A DNA stretch of 50,873 bases from Brevibacterium sp. S22. GTDB taxonomy: Bacteria > Actinomycetota > Actinomycetes > Actinomycetales > Brevibacteriaceae. Position numbers and translations under genes: made by a program. The notes under the pieces were generated by a model. That model did no database searches, had not been told where the DNA came from, and saw only the letters and a program-made list of their open reading frames with translations. The stretch spans positions 1 through 50,873 of the forward strand of contig NZ_RHFG01000028.1 of assembly GCF_004745485.1 (NCBI RefSeq), written 5' to 3'. Shown piece by piece: positions 42,155 through 50,858 of this stretch (positions are counted from its first letter, which is position 1; each line of letters opens with the position of its first letter).

Positions 42155-43855
42155 TCAGTTCTTGTTCTTCCGGCGGGCCAAGGCGATGGCCGCCCCACCG
42201 CCGAGGATGAGCAGTGCGCCTGCGGTCAGGCCGGTGAGCTCAGCGCCGGTGCGCGGCATCGATGAGCCTCCGCCGGTGCTGCCTGCTTCACCGGAGTCGC
42301 CTCCGTCTCCGCCGCCGGATTCACCGCCGGTGACGACGAACTCGCCCGACCTGCTGACATCCATACAATCGGCAACGACCTTGTAGCTGCCGACATAGTA
42401 TGCCGGATCGTCACCGAGGCCATAGACCTGGATTCCGGCCGCGCCGTCCTCATCAGCCGTTGCCGTCTGCTCGTAGAGCTTCTCGTCCCCGGAGTAGACC
42501 TCGAAATGCACTTCGGCGTCGGCTGCGCAGTCGGTGATTGTCATCTGCACACCCTTGTCCCTGTCGATGAAGTCGACTCCGGAGATTCGTTCGGGGTCGA
42601 TAGAGAGCTTCGGGTCGACGACGCTGCCGTCATCGGTGACGGTGAAGGTGGTCTCTGCGCTCTTGTCACCGCAGGATGCCATGACGAGGAAATCGTCGGC
42701 CCAGCCGGCTCCTCCTTCTTCCGGAGTGAACTGGACGGATCCGGCTGCGTCCTCTCCGGCCTTCTGGGTCTCCTTCCAGACCTCGGTGTCGGGATCGCGT
42801 TTGGTGCTCACCCGGAACGTCACATCTGAATCGACGTGACAGTTGACCAGAGTCATGTTGACACCGTTCTCCAGGAAATCGTGCAGCTTCTGGATCTTCG
42901 GCGTGACGGTGAGGTCCGCGTCGGCTCCGTCGTCGTCCTCAGTGACCGAGTACGTCGTCTCCACGTTCGTGTCACCGCACGTCGCGCTGACCACGAAGTC
43001 ATCGATCCATCCATCGCCACCGGTGCCGGGCATGAAGGATGTGGACACCGAACCGTCGTCACCGGCGGTCTTCGTCTCTTCCCAGATGTTTGTGTCGTCG
43101 CCCTTGCGGACGATGGTGACGGTCACGTCTTCGCCTGCCTCGCAGCCGTTCACGGTGATGTCGACACCGTTGTCGAGATACGAATCGATCCCTTGACTCT
43201 GCGGATCGACGCTGACGGCTGCCTCCGAGCCGTCATCGTTTTCGGTGATCTCCACGCTTCCGGTGAACGTCTTCGACTCCTGACCGTCGCGGGCGACAGT
43301 CACAGTGACATCGACGACGTCGCCGACCTTGAGCTCCGTGTTTCCGCGGAGGTCTCCGGCGAACGTTCCGTCGCTGTCGACGGTGATCGAGCCGTTCTCG
43401 CCTGGCTCGGCAGTGACGGTGTCTCCTGCTTTGAGGCCGGTGATGGTGTACGGGATGGCTTTCGCCGCCTCGTCAACAGGCATGGTCGACTGGTCGAGGG
43501 AGAATGAGGCATCGATCGGGGTCGAGTCCTCAGTCGGCTCATCCGAGCCTTCGTCGGGGTCGGTCGATTCGTCACTGTCGCCGGGATCAGCTGCGTCCTC
43601 GTCGCCTCCCGGGTCAGTGGATTGCTCCCCGTCACCGGGTTCGGTGGGTGTGCCGTCGTCACCGGCGTCCTCACCGGGGTCAGTGGGCGGGTTCTCCGTG
43701 CCCGGGGTGTCGGCTTCTGCGTTTCCTGCATCCCCCGCAGCTTGGATGTCCGTCGTCTCGGTGGCTGAACTGTCGTCAGCCTGCGCAACCGCCGGACTCA
43801 GTCCTCCGAGGGAGAGAGCCAAGGCGAATGTTGCCGCCATTGCCAACCGTTTCAT
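42155..43855 (-). CDS. LPXTG-like wall-anchored protein with four related beta repeats
   Basis: 566 residues. Signal peptide MKRLAMAATFALALSLGGL to AQA; then a Pro/Asp/Glu/Gly-rich spacer of about 90 residues (TDPGEDAGDDGTPTEPG and similar). The middle has an Ig-like unit without Cys and then three units of about 110 residues, each with two Cys and the repeated pattern DNGVDITVNGCEAGEDVTVTIV / ENGVNMTLVNCHVDSDVTFRV / DKGVQMTITDCAADAEVHFEV. The end has MPRTG, a membrane segment (LTGLTAGALLILGGGAAIAL) and ARRKNKN, the sorting signal with M in place of L. ATG 43855 is chosen since GGAAGGA lies 6 nt upstream. Confidence 0.9.
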   Translation of the reverse strand: MKRLAMAATFALALSLGGLSPAVAQADDSSATETTDIQAAGDAGNAEADTPGTENPPTDPGEDAGDDGTPTEPGDGEQSTDPGGDEDAADPGDSDESTDPDEGSDEPTEDSTPIDASFSLDQSTMPVDEAAKAIPYTITGLKAGDTVTAEPGENGSITVDSDGTFAGDLRGNTELKVGDVVDVTVTVARDGQESKTFTGSVEITENDDGSEAAVSVDPQSQGIDSYLDNGVDITVNGCEAGEDVTVTIVRKGDDTNIWEETKTAGDDGSVSTSFMPGTGGDGWIDDFVVSATCGDTNVETTYSVTEDDDGADADLTVTPKIQKLHDFLENGVNMTLVNCHVDSDVTFRVSTKRDPDTEVWKETQKAGEDAAGSVQFTPEEGGAGWADDFLVMASCGDKSAETTFTVTDDGSVVDPKLSIDPERISGVDFIDRDKGVQMTITDCAADAEVHFEVYSGDEKLYEQTATADEDGAAGIQVYGLGDDPAYYVGSYKVVADCMDVSRSGEFVVTGGESGGGDGGDSGEAGSTGGGSSMPRTGAELTGLTAGALLILGGGAAIALARRKNKN

Positions 43856-44206
43856 GATGGTCCTTCCAGAGTTCTGGCCGGTTGCCGTTTTCAGTTGTGG
43901 CAAGGACCATACGCAGGCAATGGCGAGTGCACGACTTTAGTTCATTTAGGTCATGACAGAAGTGATAGAGCCGTTTTGCCGAATATTTATCACTTCGCAA
44001 CATCGTTCGCTCATCGCGTTTCCAGCAACATGTCTGTGTGTGCCGACGGCTGTGCTCTCACCTGCACAGCAACGTCGATACAGGGCGAGAACCCGCACGG
44101 ACCATCGTTGAGAACAGTGTCACGTTCAGGTTGAATTCGGCGTTTCGGGCGGAGAAAACGTTATGGCGGATTATTGCCCGTCGCCTGATTTCTGCGGTGA
44201 ATGCGA
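43856..44206. other. Region upstream of the surface protein gene
   Basis: About 350 bases, less GC-rich than its neighbours, with no convincing gene. It should contain the promoter of the surface protein (minus strand); TATGGT at about 43908-43913 is one possible -10 box. No repeat or RNA element was recognised. Confidence 0.4.
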
Positions 44207-44242
44207 CGCAGGGTCCACGAGCTCGAACTCGTGGACCCTGCG
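44207..44242 (-). terminator. Terminator of the ABC exporter operon
   Basis: A perfect 15-bp stem (CGCAGGGTCCACGAG with its complement) and 6-nt loop, 15 nt after the last stop on the minus strand. Confidence 0.85.
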
Positions 44243-44256
44243 ACTGTGTTGAAGGT

Positions 44257-46377
44257 TCAGGCCCGCTGCGGGGGATCTGCCTCTGCCGGCGACTCGGCGC
44301 TTTCAGCGTCCGAGTTCGTCCCGTCCGCTCCGTCATCATCGGAGGTCCCCGCCTCGTCGACCGGTGCACCGGCTTCGGTCTCCGCGAGGACTTCGGCGGT
44401 GAACTGCTCCTCGGCATCCTCCCCGCGGAACTGTGACATGTACAGGCGGTAGTAGGCGCCTTCGGCCGCGAGCAGCTGATCGTGATTGCCGTGTTCGACG
44501 ATCGCTCCGTCCTCCATCACGAGGATGGTGTCGGCGTCGCGGATCGTCGACAGCCGGTGGGCGATGACGAACGACGTCCGATCGGTCCGCAGTGCCGCCA
44601 TCGCCTGCTGCACGAGCACCTCGGTGCGGGTGTCGACCGAAGAGGTCGCCTCATCGAGGATGAGCAGTGAGGGGTCGGCGAGGAAGGCTCGGGCGATGGT
44701 GATCAGCTGACGCTCACCGGCCGAGACGCTGCCGCCGTCGGAGTCGATGACGGTGTCATAGCCGTCGGGCAGCTGCCGCACGAACCGGTCGACCATCGTC
44801 GCCTGGGCGGCCGCGACGACTTCCTCATCGGTGGCACCCAGCCGACCGTAACGGATGTTGTCGGCGATCGTGCCTTCGAACAGCCAGGCGTCCTGGAGGA
44901 CCATGCCCACGTGGGAACGCAGGTCGGCGCGGCTGAGCTCGCGGGTGTCGATGCCGTCGACGAAGATGGTGCCTCCCGTGATCTCGTAGAAGCGCATCAC
45001 GAGGTTGACCAGTGTGGTCTTGCCGGCACCGGTCGGGCCGACGATCGCCACCGTATGACCCGGCTCTGCGGTGAAGGACACCTTTTCGATGAGGGGCGTC
45101 TCCGGAGCGTAGCGGAAGCTCACCTCGGAGAATTCGACCTTTCCGGGCGTCCGCGGCGGCAGCTGCTGCAGCACCTCGTCCGGGTCCTCCTCCTCGGCGT
45201 CGAGCAGCTCGAAGGTCCGTTCCGCCGAGGCGACACCGGACTGGAGCATGTTCGCGACACCGGCCATCTCGGAGATCGGCTGTGAGAACTCACGTGAGTA
45301 CTGGATGAACGCGGTTGCATCGCCGAGCGTCATCTGTCCCGTGGCAACTCTGAGGCCGCCGGCGACGGCGATGAGGACATAGCTGAGATAGGACACGAAC
45401 TGCATCGAGGGCATGATCATGCCGGAGACGAACTGTGCCCCCGCAGAGGCTTTGTACAGCGATTCGTTGCGACGGTCGAACTCCTCGAGCATGACCTCGT
45501 CACGGCCGAAGGCGCGGACGATGTCGAGCCCGGAGAACGATTCTTCGACGTGTCCGTTGACTTCACCGGTGTGCTTCCACTGCGCCTTGAACAGCTTCTG
45601 TGATCGGGTGCCGATGACACCGGCGATGATCGCCGACAGCGGCAGGGCGATGAGAGCGAGCAGTGCGAGCTGCCAGGACACGATGAACATCATCACGCCG
45701 ATGCCGATGATCGTCAGCGCCGACTGCACGAGTTGCGAGAACGCCTGCTGCAGGGCCTGTTGGATATTGTCGACGTCATTGGTCACTCGCGACATGATGT
45801 CGCCGCGCTGCCGGGTGTCGAAGTAGCGCAGCGGCAGGCGGTTGATCTTGCGTTCGATATCCTCACGCAGTCGGTAGACCACGCGCATCACCAGGGCGTT
45901 GAGGATATAGCCCTGCGCCCACATGAGCATCGAGGCAACGAGGTACATGAGCAGGACGATGATGATGATCTGCCCGAGCGCAGTGAAGTCGATTCCCTGT
46001 CCGGGCACCACCTCGGCGGTGGCGAGCATATCGGCGAAGTCGTCCCGGCCCTCGGCCCGGGCACCGGCGATGATGTCATCGATGTTCGCGCCCTCGGGCA
46101 GCTGAGCGCCGATGATTCCGGAGTAGACGACGTCCATCGCCTTGCCGAGCACCTTGGGGGCGATGACAGTGAGGACGACGGAGCCGACGACGAGGGCGAC
46201 GACGTAGATCATGCCCTTCTTCTCGCTGGCCATGAGTCCGAACAGCCGCTTGACCGAGGGCCAGAAGTGCTTGGCCTTGCGCGGAGGCGCGCCTCCGCTC
46301 GTCTCGAGCTCTTCGCCGCTGGGAATGTATTCGTCTTCCGCAGCCACCACGGTCTCGGTTGAGGTGTCGTTGGCCAT
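44257..46377 (-). CDS. Heterodimeric ABC exporter, canonical half
   Basis: 706 residues: six-helix membrane domain (about 40-360) plus ATP-binding domain (about 410-650) and an acidic tail of 50 residues. Walker A GPTGAGKTTLVN, signature VSAGERQLITIARAF, Walker B LLILDEATSSVD with the catalytic Glu, and the switch His in VIAHRLSTIRDAD. An insert of about 60 residues after the first membrane helix (GANIDDIIAGARAEGRDDFADML) is characteristic of the YfiC/TM288-like group. Works with the gene upstream; exporters of this type move drugs, lipids or peptides. The substrate is unknown. Its ATG follows the partner's stop by one base. Confidence 0.93.
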   Translation of the reverse strand: MANDTSTETVVAAEDEYIPSGEELETSGGAPPRKAKHFWPSVKRLFGLMASEKKGMIYVVALVVGSVVLTVIAPKVLGKAMDVVYSGIIGAQLPEGANIDDIIAGARAEGRDDFADMLATAEVVPGQGIDFTALGQIIIIVLLMYLVASMLMWAQGYILNALVMRVVYRLREDIERKINRLPLRYFDTRQRGDIMSRVTNDVDNIQQALQQAFSQLVQSALTIIGIGVMMFIVSWQLALLALIALPLSAIIAGVIGTRSQKLFKAQWKHTGEVNGHVEESFSGLDIVRAFGRDEVMLEEFDRRNESLYKASAGAQFVSGMIMPSMQFVSYLSYVLIAVAGGLRVATGQMTLGDATAFIQYSREFSQPISEMAGVANMLQSGVASAERTFELLDAEEEDPDEVLQQLPPRTPGKVEFSEVSFRYAPETPLIEKVSFTAEPGHTVAIVGPTGAGKTTLVNLVMRFYEITGGTIFVDGIDTRELSRADLRSHVGMVLQDAWLFEGTIADNIRYGRLGATDEEVVAAAQATMVDRFVRQLPDGYDTVIDSDGGSVSAGERQLITIARAFLADPSLLILDEATSSVDTRTEVLVQQAMAALRTDRTSFVIAHRLSTIRDADTILVMEDGAIVEHGNHDQLLAAEGAYYRLYMSQFRGEDAEEQFTAEVLAETEAGAPVDEAGTSDDDGADGTNSDAESAESPAEADPPQRA

Positions 46378-46378
46378 G

Positions 46379-48112
46379 TCAGTTCACCTCTTCCGTGGTC
46401 AGCTGTGATTCGATGATCTCCCGGTAGGTCGGGTTCGTCTCCGCGAGTTCCTCATGAGTGCCGCGGCCGACGATCTTCCCGGCTTCGAGGACGATGATCT
46501 GATCGGCGTCGCGGATCGTCGAGACGCGTTGGGCGACGACGATGACCGTGGCCTCCCCAGTCGACTCGTCGAGTGCCGCCCGCAGCCGTGCATCGGTGGC
46601 GACGTCGAGGGCGGAGAACGAATCGTCGAAGACGTAGACCTGCGGCTTCACCGTCAGGGCTCTGGCGATGCACAGGCGCTGGCGCTGCCCGCCGGAATAG
46701 TTCGTGCCTCCCTGGGCGACGCGTTCCTCGAGCTGGGCGTCCTTCTCGGCCACGAAGTCGTCGGCCTGGGCGATGCGCAGGGCCTCCCACAGCTCTGCTT
46801 CGGTGGCGTCCTCATTGCCGAATCGCAGGTTCGAGGCGATCGTTCCGGAGAACAGGTACGGTTTCTGCGGCACCAGACCGATCAGCTGAGCCAGCTGGTG
46901 GCGGTTGAACTCGGTGACGGGTGTGCCGTCGATGAGGATCTCGCCTTCCTGCGGGTCGATGAGTCGGGGGATGAGGTTGACGATCGTCGACTTGCCGGCA
47001 CCGGTGGAGCCGATGATCGCGGTGGTCGTACCTGGCTGGGCAGTGAAGTTCAGTCCTTCGAGGACGGGCACCTCGGCGCCGGGATATCCGAAGGTGACAT
47101 TGCGGAATTCGAGCTCGCCGCGGCCGGGCATCTCTGTGACACCGGAGGGAATCGCCATCGTGCTGCGGGTGTCGAGGATCTCTGCGATGCGTTCGGCGCA
47201 GACGACGGCGCGCGGAATCATCATCATCATGAACACGCCCATCATCACGGCCACGAGGATCTGCAGGAGGTACTGCAGGAATGCGGTCAGCGATCCCACC
47301 TCCATCTGACCGGCGTCGACGCGATGACCGCCGAACCACAGGACGGCTGCGGTCGCGAGATGGAGGATCATCATGATGGCGGGGAACATGAGGACGAACA
47401 GGTTGCCGACCTTGACCGAAGTTTCGGTCAGGGCGCGGTTGGCATCGGCATAGCGGTCGGTTTCGAAGGGTTCGCGGACAAACGCGCGGATGACGCGGAC
47501 ACCGGTGATCTGTTCGCGCAGAACGCCGTTGATGTCGTCGACCTGACCCTGCATGCGGCGGAACAGCGGCATGAGGAGGTAGACGAGGATGGCGACGACG
47601 ATGAAGAGGACGGGCACGGAGACCCACACCAGCCAGGACAGCCCCGCATCCTCACGCAGGGCCATGATGATGCCGCCGATGCACATGATCGGTGTCGAGA
47701 CCATGAAGTTCAGGGTCATGAGCACCAGCATCTGCACCTGTTGGACATCATTGGTGTTGCGGGTGATGAGGGTAGCGGATCCGAACTTGCCGACTTCGAG
47801 CATCGACAGGTCGTCGACCTGCCGGTAGATGGCACGGCGGAGGTCCCGGCCCACCCCCATTCCCGTACGGGCGCCGAAGTAGATTGCGGTGATCGCGGTG
47901 ATGACCTGGACGAGGCAGACGAGCAGCATCGTCATGCCCGTCGACCAGATGAAGTCGGTGTCTCCCTTGGCCACGCCTTCGTCGATGATCCGAGCGTTGA
48001 GGCTGGGAAGGTACAGCGCAGCAATGGTCGAGGCCAGCTGCAGGATGACGACCAGAATGATGAACGGCCAATAGCTTCTAGCGTATTTCAGGGACAGGCG
48101 GAGTAATGCCAC
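46379..48112 (-). CDS. Heterodimeric ABC exporter, degenerate half
   Basis: 577 residues, six-helix membrane domain plus ATP-binding domain. Walker A GSTGAGKSTIVNL and signature YSGGQRQRLCIARAL are intact, but the catalytic Glu after Walker B is Asp (VFDDSFSALD) and the switch His is Gln (VVAQRVSTIRDAD). This is the known asymmetry of TM287/288-like heterodimers: one site binds ATP but does not split it well. Starts with GTG at 48112 (AGGA 8 nt upstream). First gene of the exporter operon; an inverted repeat lies in the promoter region. Confidence 0.93.
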   Translation of the reverse strand: MALLRLSLKYARSYWPFIILVVILQLASTIAALYLPSLNARIIDEGVAKGDTDFIWSTGMTMLLVCLVQVITAITAIYFGARTGMGVGRDLRRAIYRQVDDLSMLEVGKFGSATLITRNTNDVQQVQMLVLMTLNFMVSTPIMCIGGIIMALREDAGLSWLVWVSVPVLFIVVAILVYLLMPLFRRMQGQVDDINGVLREQITGVRVIRAFVREPFETDRYADANRALTETSVKVGNLFVLMFPAIMMILHLATAAVLWFGGHRVDAGQMEVGSLTAFLQYLLQILVAVMMGVFMMMMIPRAVVCAERIAEILDTRSTMAIPSGVTEMPGRGELEFRNVTFGYPGAEVPVLEGLNFTAQPGTTTAIIGSTGAGKSTIVNLIPRLIDPQEGEILIDGTPVTEFNRHQLAQLIGLVPQKPYLFSGTIASNLRFGNEDATEAELWEALRIAQADDFVAEKDAQLEERVAQGGTNYSGGQRQRLCIARALTVKPQVYVFDDSFSALDVATDARLRAALDESTGEATVIVVAQRVSTIRDADQIIVLEAGKIVGRGTHEELAETNPTYREIIESQLTTEEVN

Positions 48113-48156
48113 GTTGAACGTCCTGAGTGAAGAGTGACTGATGAATGAGTCGTGAG

Positions 48157-48178
48157 AGTTGCAAAGCGCAACAGACTA
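48157..48178 (-). promoter_or_regulatory. Promoter and operator-like repeat of the ABC exporter
   Basis: TAGTCT on the minus strand (48178-48173) may be the -10 box; directly after it, over the expected transcript start, is the inverted repeat GTTGC-N5-GCAAC (48157-48171), of a size used by MarR/TetR-type repressors. Confidence 0.4.
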
Positions 48179-48314
48179 CCTTACATGGATTCCCCTCCCG
48201 GAGATAGGCGCTCAGACGACGGAACGGGCCGGTCTGCTGAGATCTCTACCTCACCATGAGGCACTGACACGACCCCCGTACCGCGTGCCTCCTCGATTCT
48301 CGAGCGCTCCCGCA

Positions 48315-48327
48315 TACGCTTGAAAGC
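48315..48327 (+). promoter_or_regulatory. Leaderless promoter -10 box (DUF6882-like gene)
   Basis: TACGCT (48315-48320), then 7 nt, then ATG at 48328; no ribosome site is present. Confidence 0.5.
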
Positions 48328-49527
48328 ATGAGCTCAACTCTGCAGGACCTGGTCAATCGCGCCGTCTTCTACTCAACTGAGGTGCAGACGCATTTCGGTG
48401 CGCTCATCGCCGACGCCGAGTGGGAGGTCGACTTCAGTTCCGACCCGCATCTGACGTTCACGTCTGCCGACGATGTCGTCCTGCGCGCCAGGCCGCATCT
48501 GCTCGGTTCGGAGTCGGACCGGGAGAAGACGTGGCTGTGGGGATGGGAGAACGTCAACGAGTTCCCCGACGCCGTCGTCGGTCTCTCCCACGAGGTGCGC
48601 AGGTTCGGTGCCGCTGAGGATGTCAGCGAGCTCACGACCCCTGAGCTCTCCCTCGACGAAGAACTCGCACTGCGTCTGACCCTGGCTGCGAAGGAAGCCA
48701 CCGACAAGTGGGCCCACTACCCTGCCGGCGCCGGTGCCGGAACCACGGTGTGGCTGCTCGTCGATGCTGCCGAGATCGCCCTACCCGCCCCGCAGGTCAA
48801 GGTCTCTGTGCGTGCGCTCATGCAGGGACTGACGCAGACGACGGTGACTGACCACCGCGCGGCCATCGAGTCGTATGTCGCCAAGCGCGGCATTCCGACG
48901 GCAGAGCTCCCCGAGGGCGGTCTGCGCATGCTGTTCTCCGACGGGTCCGCAGACCTGTCCTTCGACGACCAGCGCCGCATCTCCAATTGCGACCTGAACG
49001 AACCGCTTGAGGGCGAGGCCGCCGAGCAGTTCGCCGCAGCCTCGTCAGGCACCCCCGCCGAGGCTGCTTCCGCTCCCGGTGAAACGACCGCAGGTGACCC
49101 GACCGCCAAAACGGCTGCCGCCGCGACTTCGGAACCGTCCGTCACCGAGACACAGCCCGCCCCCACCGAAGCGCCCTCCCCGACCGGAGCAGGCGCTCAA
49201 ACCGGGGACAGCGCTCAGACCAGGGCGGGCGCCGCCACCGGGGCCGATTCGTCGAGAACCGGTACTGAAGCTGCCAGCACGACAGCAGACGAAACGGTCG
49301 GCGAGGAGACAGCGCCCGCCTCGGCGCAGGCGACATCCACAGGGGATGTGTCAGAGAACATCGATGCCCCGGCCGCAGAGAAGCCTGAGCCGGTCGCCGA
49401 CGAAGAAGCACCGGCCGCATCCCGGCCCGTATCCGGTACTGCGGATCAGCAGGAACCCGCGGACGGCTCGGCCAAGGAAGACAAGCCGAAGAAGAAGAGG
49501 CTGTTTTCCAAGCTCTTCGGTCGCTGA
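48328..49527 (+). CDS. DUF6882-like protein with disordered tail and basic end
   Basis: 399 residues. Residues 1-225 look like a DUF6882-type domain (ADAEWEVDFSSDPHLTFTSADDVVL, HLLGSESDREKTWLWGWENVNEFPDAVV, DKWAHYPAGAGAGTTVWLLVD); I am moderately sure of the family, and its function is unknown. From about 225 to 385 the chain is low-complexity Ala/Thr/Pro/Glu/Ser. The last 12 residues, KKKRLFSKLFGR, are basic and amphipathic and could bind the membrane or nucleic acid. Leaderless start. Convergent with the next gene. Confidence 0.75.
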   Translation: MSSTLQDLVNRAVFYSTEVQTHFGALIADAEWEVDFSSDPHLTFTSADDVVLRARPHLLGSESDREKTWLWGWENVNEFPDAVVGLSHEVRRFGAAEDVSELTTPELSLDEELALRLTLAAKEATDKWAHYPAGAGAGTTVWLLVDAAEIALPAPQVKVSVRALMQGLTQTTVTDHRAAIESYVAKRGIPTAELPEGGLRMLFSDGSADLSFDDQRRISNCDLNEPLEGEAAEQFAAASSGTPAEAASAPGETTAGDPTAKTAAAATSEPSVTETQPAPTEAPSPTGAGAQTGDSAQTRAGAATGADSSRTGTEAASTTADETVGEETAPASAQATSTGDVSENIDAPAAEKPEPVADEEAPAASRPVSGTADQQEPADGSAKEDKPKKKRLFSKLFGR

Positions 49528-49552
49528 GGTCGCTTCTGCGACGCCTCGATCG

Positions 49553-50644
49553 TCAGCGATTGATCGGGGTGTCCGGTCCCCACCGGAAACCCCGGTCGAA
49601 GAGGAAGCGGCGTTCGGCATCGCTGCTGATCGTCAGCTCTGCATCTCCGGTACGCAGTGAGAACGACCCGTTGCCGCTCCGCTCGGCAGTGAATCCGATC
49701 GCTCCGGAATAGTCGCGCAGCAGGCCCTGCGCGCCCTTCCGGATCGGGAACAGCTTGACGGTGATCGCGTCACCGTCCACGGTGTAGGTGCCGTCCTGGT
49801 AGTCGCCGTTGTCGTAGCGGATGCTCATCCGCTTCATACCCTCCCCTATCTGGCCGAAGGCGATCTGAGTGATGTCGTCAGTCGTGTGATCCGTCCCCTT
49901 GATCGCGGCCGCCTGGCCCTCGGTTTCGGCGGCGTAGACTCCCGAGATCTCTTCCGGGGTTCCGGGGCGGCCCCAGTTGAGGCCGACGCCGGATACAAGT
50001 CCGCTGCCGACGATGATGATGACCGCGAGGATCGGAGAGGCCCACCGGGTGATTCCAGCGAAGATGCGGTTGTGGGATACGACCCCGCTGACGGCAGGAC
50101 CCGTCGCCCGCCCGAGGACGAACCGTACGACGCGGGGGACATTGGGAATGAGCAGAATCAGGCCGGCCAGCGCCATCGCTCCCGAGAGCTGTTTCACCGG
50201 GACGTCGAAGGTGAGGTTGAGAAGGAAGACGATACTCATGTCGATGGCAGCTATGAGCGCGCCGAGCCAGGCTGTGCGACGGAACAGAAGGAGAATCACT
50301 GCGATGAGTTCTGCCGCGCCGGCCAGCCCCTGTACGGTCGGAGAGAAGGCCATGAACCGCCACAGCAGGCCCATCGGGCTCATTTCTCCGTACTGGACGA
50401 GAGCATCGGAATAGTCGGCGTATCCCATCTGGGTGTGGAATACCTTCGTCCAGGCGTACGGCAGGAGCGAGATGGCGAGCGTCAACCGGAGAAACCAGTG
50501 GAGTGCCCACAGGACTCCGACCCAGCGACGTCGGACCGGTCGTGTCATGGAAGCTGAAGTGGAAGCGGAGTCCGTACCGTCGACACGTGACGCCGACGCA
50601 GTGAACTGTTCGTCGGTGGTGTTCGTTGAATCAGATGTAGTCAT
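49553..50644 (-). CDS. DoxX-like membrane protein with C-terminal outside domain
   Basis: 363 residues. Five membrane segments; the first four form a DoxX-like bundle (VLWALHWFLRLTLAISLLPYAWTKVFHTQ, GLLWRFMAFSPTVQGLAGAAELIAVILLLFRRTAWLGALIAAIDMSIVFLLNLTFDVPVKQLSGAMALAGLILLIPNVPRVVRFVL in parts) and the fifth (SPILAVIIIVGSGLVSGVGL) leads to an outside domain of about 130 residues rich in beta segments (DGTYTVDGDAITVKLFPI, GFTAERSGNGSFSLRTGDAELTI). The N-terminal 35 residues are Ser/Thr-rich. The role is unknown. TAGTGT lies 7 nt before the ATG (50652-50657), so a leaderless transcript. Confidence 0.75.
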   Translation of the reverse strand: MTTSDSTNTTDEQFTASASRVDGTDSASTSASMTRPVRRRWVGVLWALHWFLRLTLAISLLPYAWTKVFHTQMGYADYSDALVQYGEMSPMGLLWRFMAFSPTVQGLAGAAELIAVILLLFRRTAWLGALIAAIDMSIVFLLNLTFDVPVKQLSGAMALAGLILLIPNVPRVVRFVLGRATGPAVSGVVSHNRIFAGITRWASPILAVIIIVGSGLVSGVGLNWGRPGTPEEISGVYAAETEGQAAAIKGTDHTTDDITQIAFGQIGEGMKRMSIRYDNGDYQDGTYTVDGDAITVKLFPIRKGAQGLLRDYSGAIGFTAERSGNGSFSLRTGDAELTISSDAERRFLFDRGFRWGPDTPINR

Positions 50645-50790
50645 GAACCATACACTACCGACAAGGCGTCCTGCCTGATGTGTGGTTTTCCCAACAGTCG
50701 CAGACGAGAGGCCCTGACAACTGCGGTGTTACAAGGTGCGGCGAGTCCACACCGCCGGCTGCCCACCACCCAGCAGCCCACATCTTCAAC

Positions 50791-50858
50791 CTCGTTCAAG
50801 CCTTAGCGCATCCATCAACAAGTGCACCTATCGACAAACGCGGTAAGCCTTGAACGAG
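50791..50858. repeat. Imperfect 20-bp inverted repeat near the right edge
   Basis: CTCGTTCAAGCCTTAGCGCA (50791-50810) and the stretch 50839-50858 match as inverted repeats over 10+4+3 bases, with single mismatches between; spacer 28 nt. It lies in a gene-free stretch (50658-50873). It may be a terminator, the end of a mobile element or a recombination site; the part beyond the window would decide. Confidence 0.5.

Noticed and set aside
46454..48106. 550-codon frame antisense to the ABC exporter
   Set aside because: Same reason: no family pattern and complete overlap with a firm gene.
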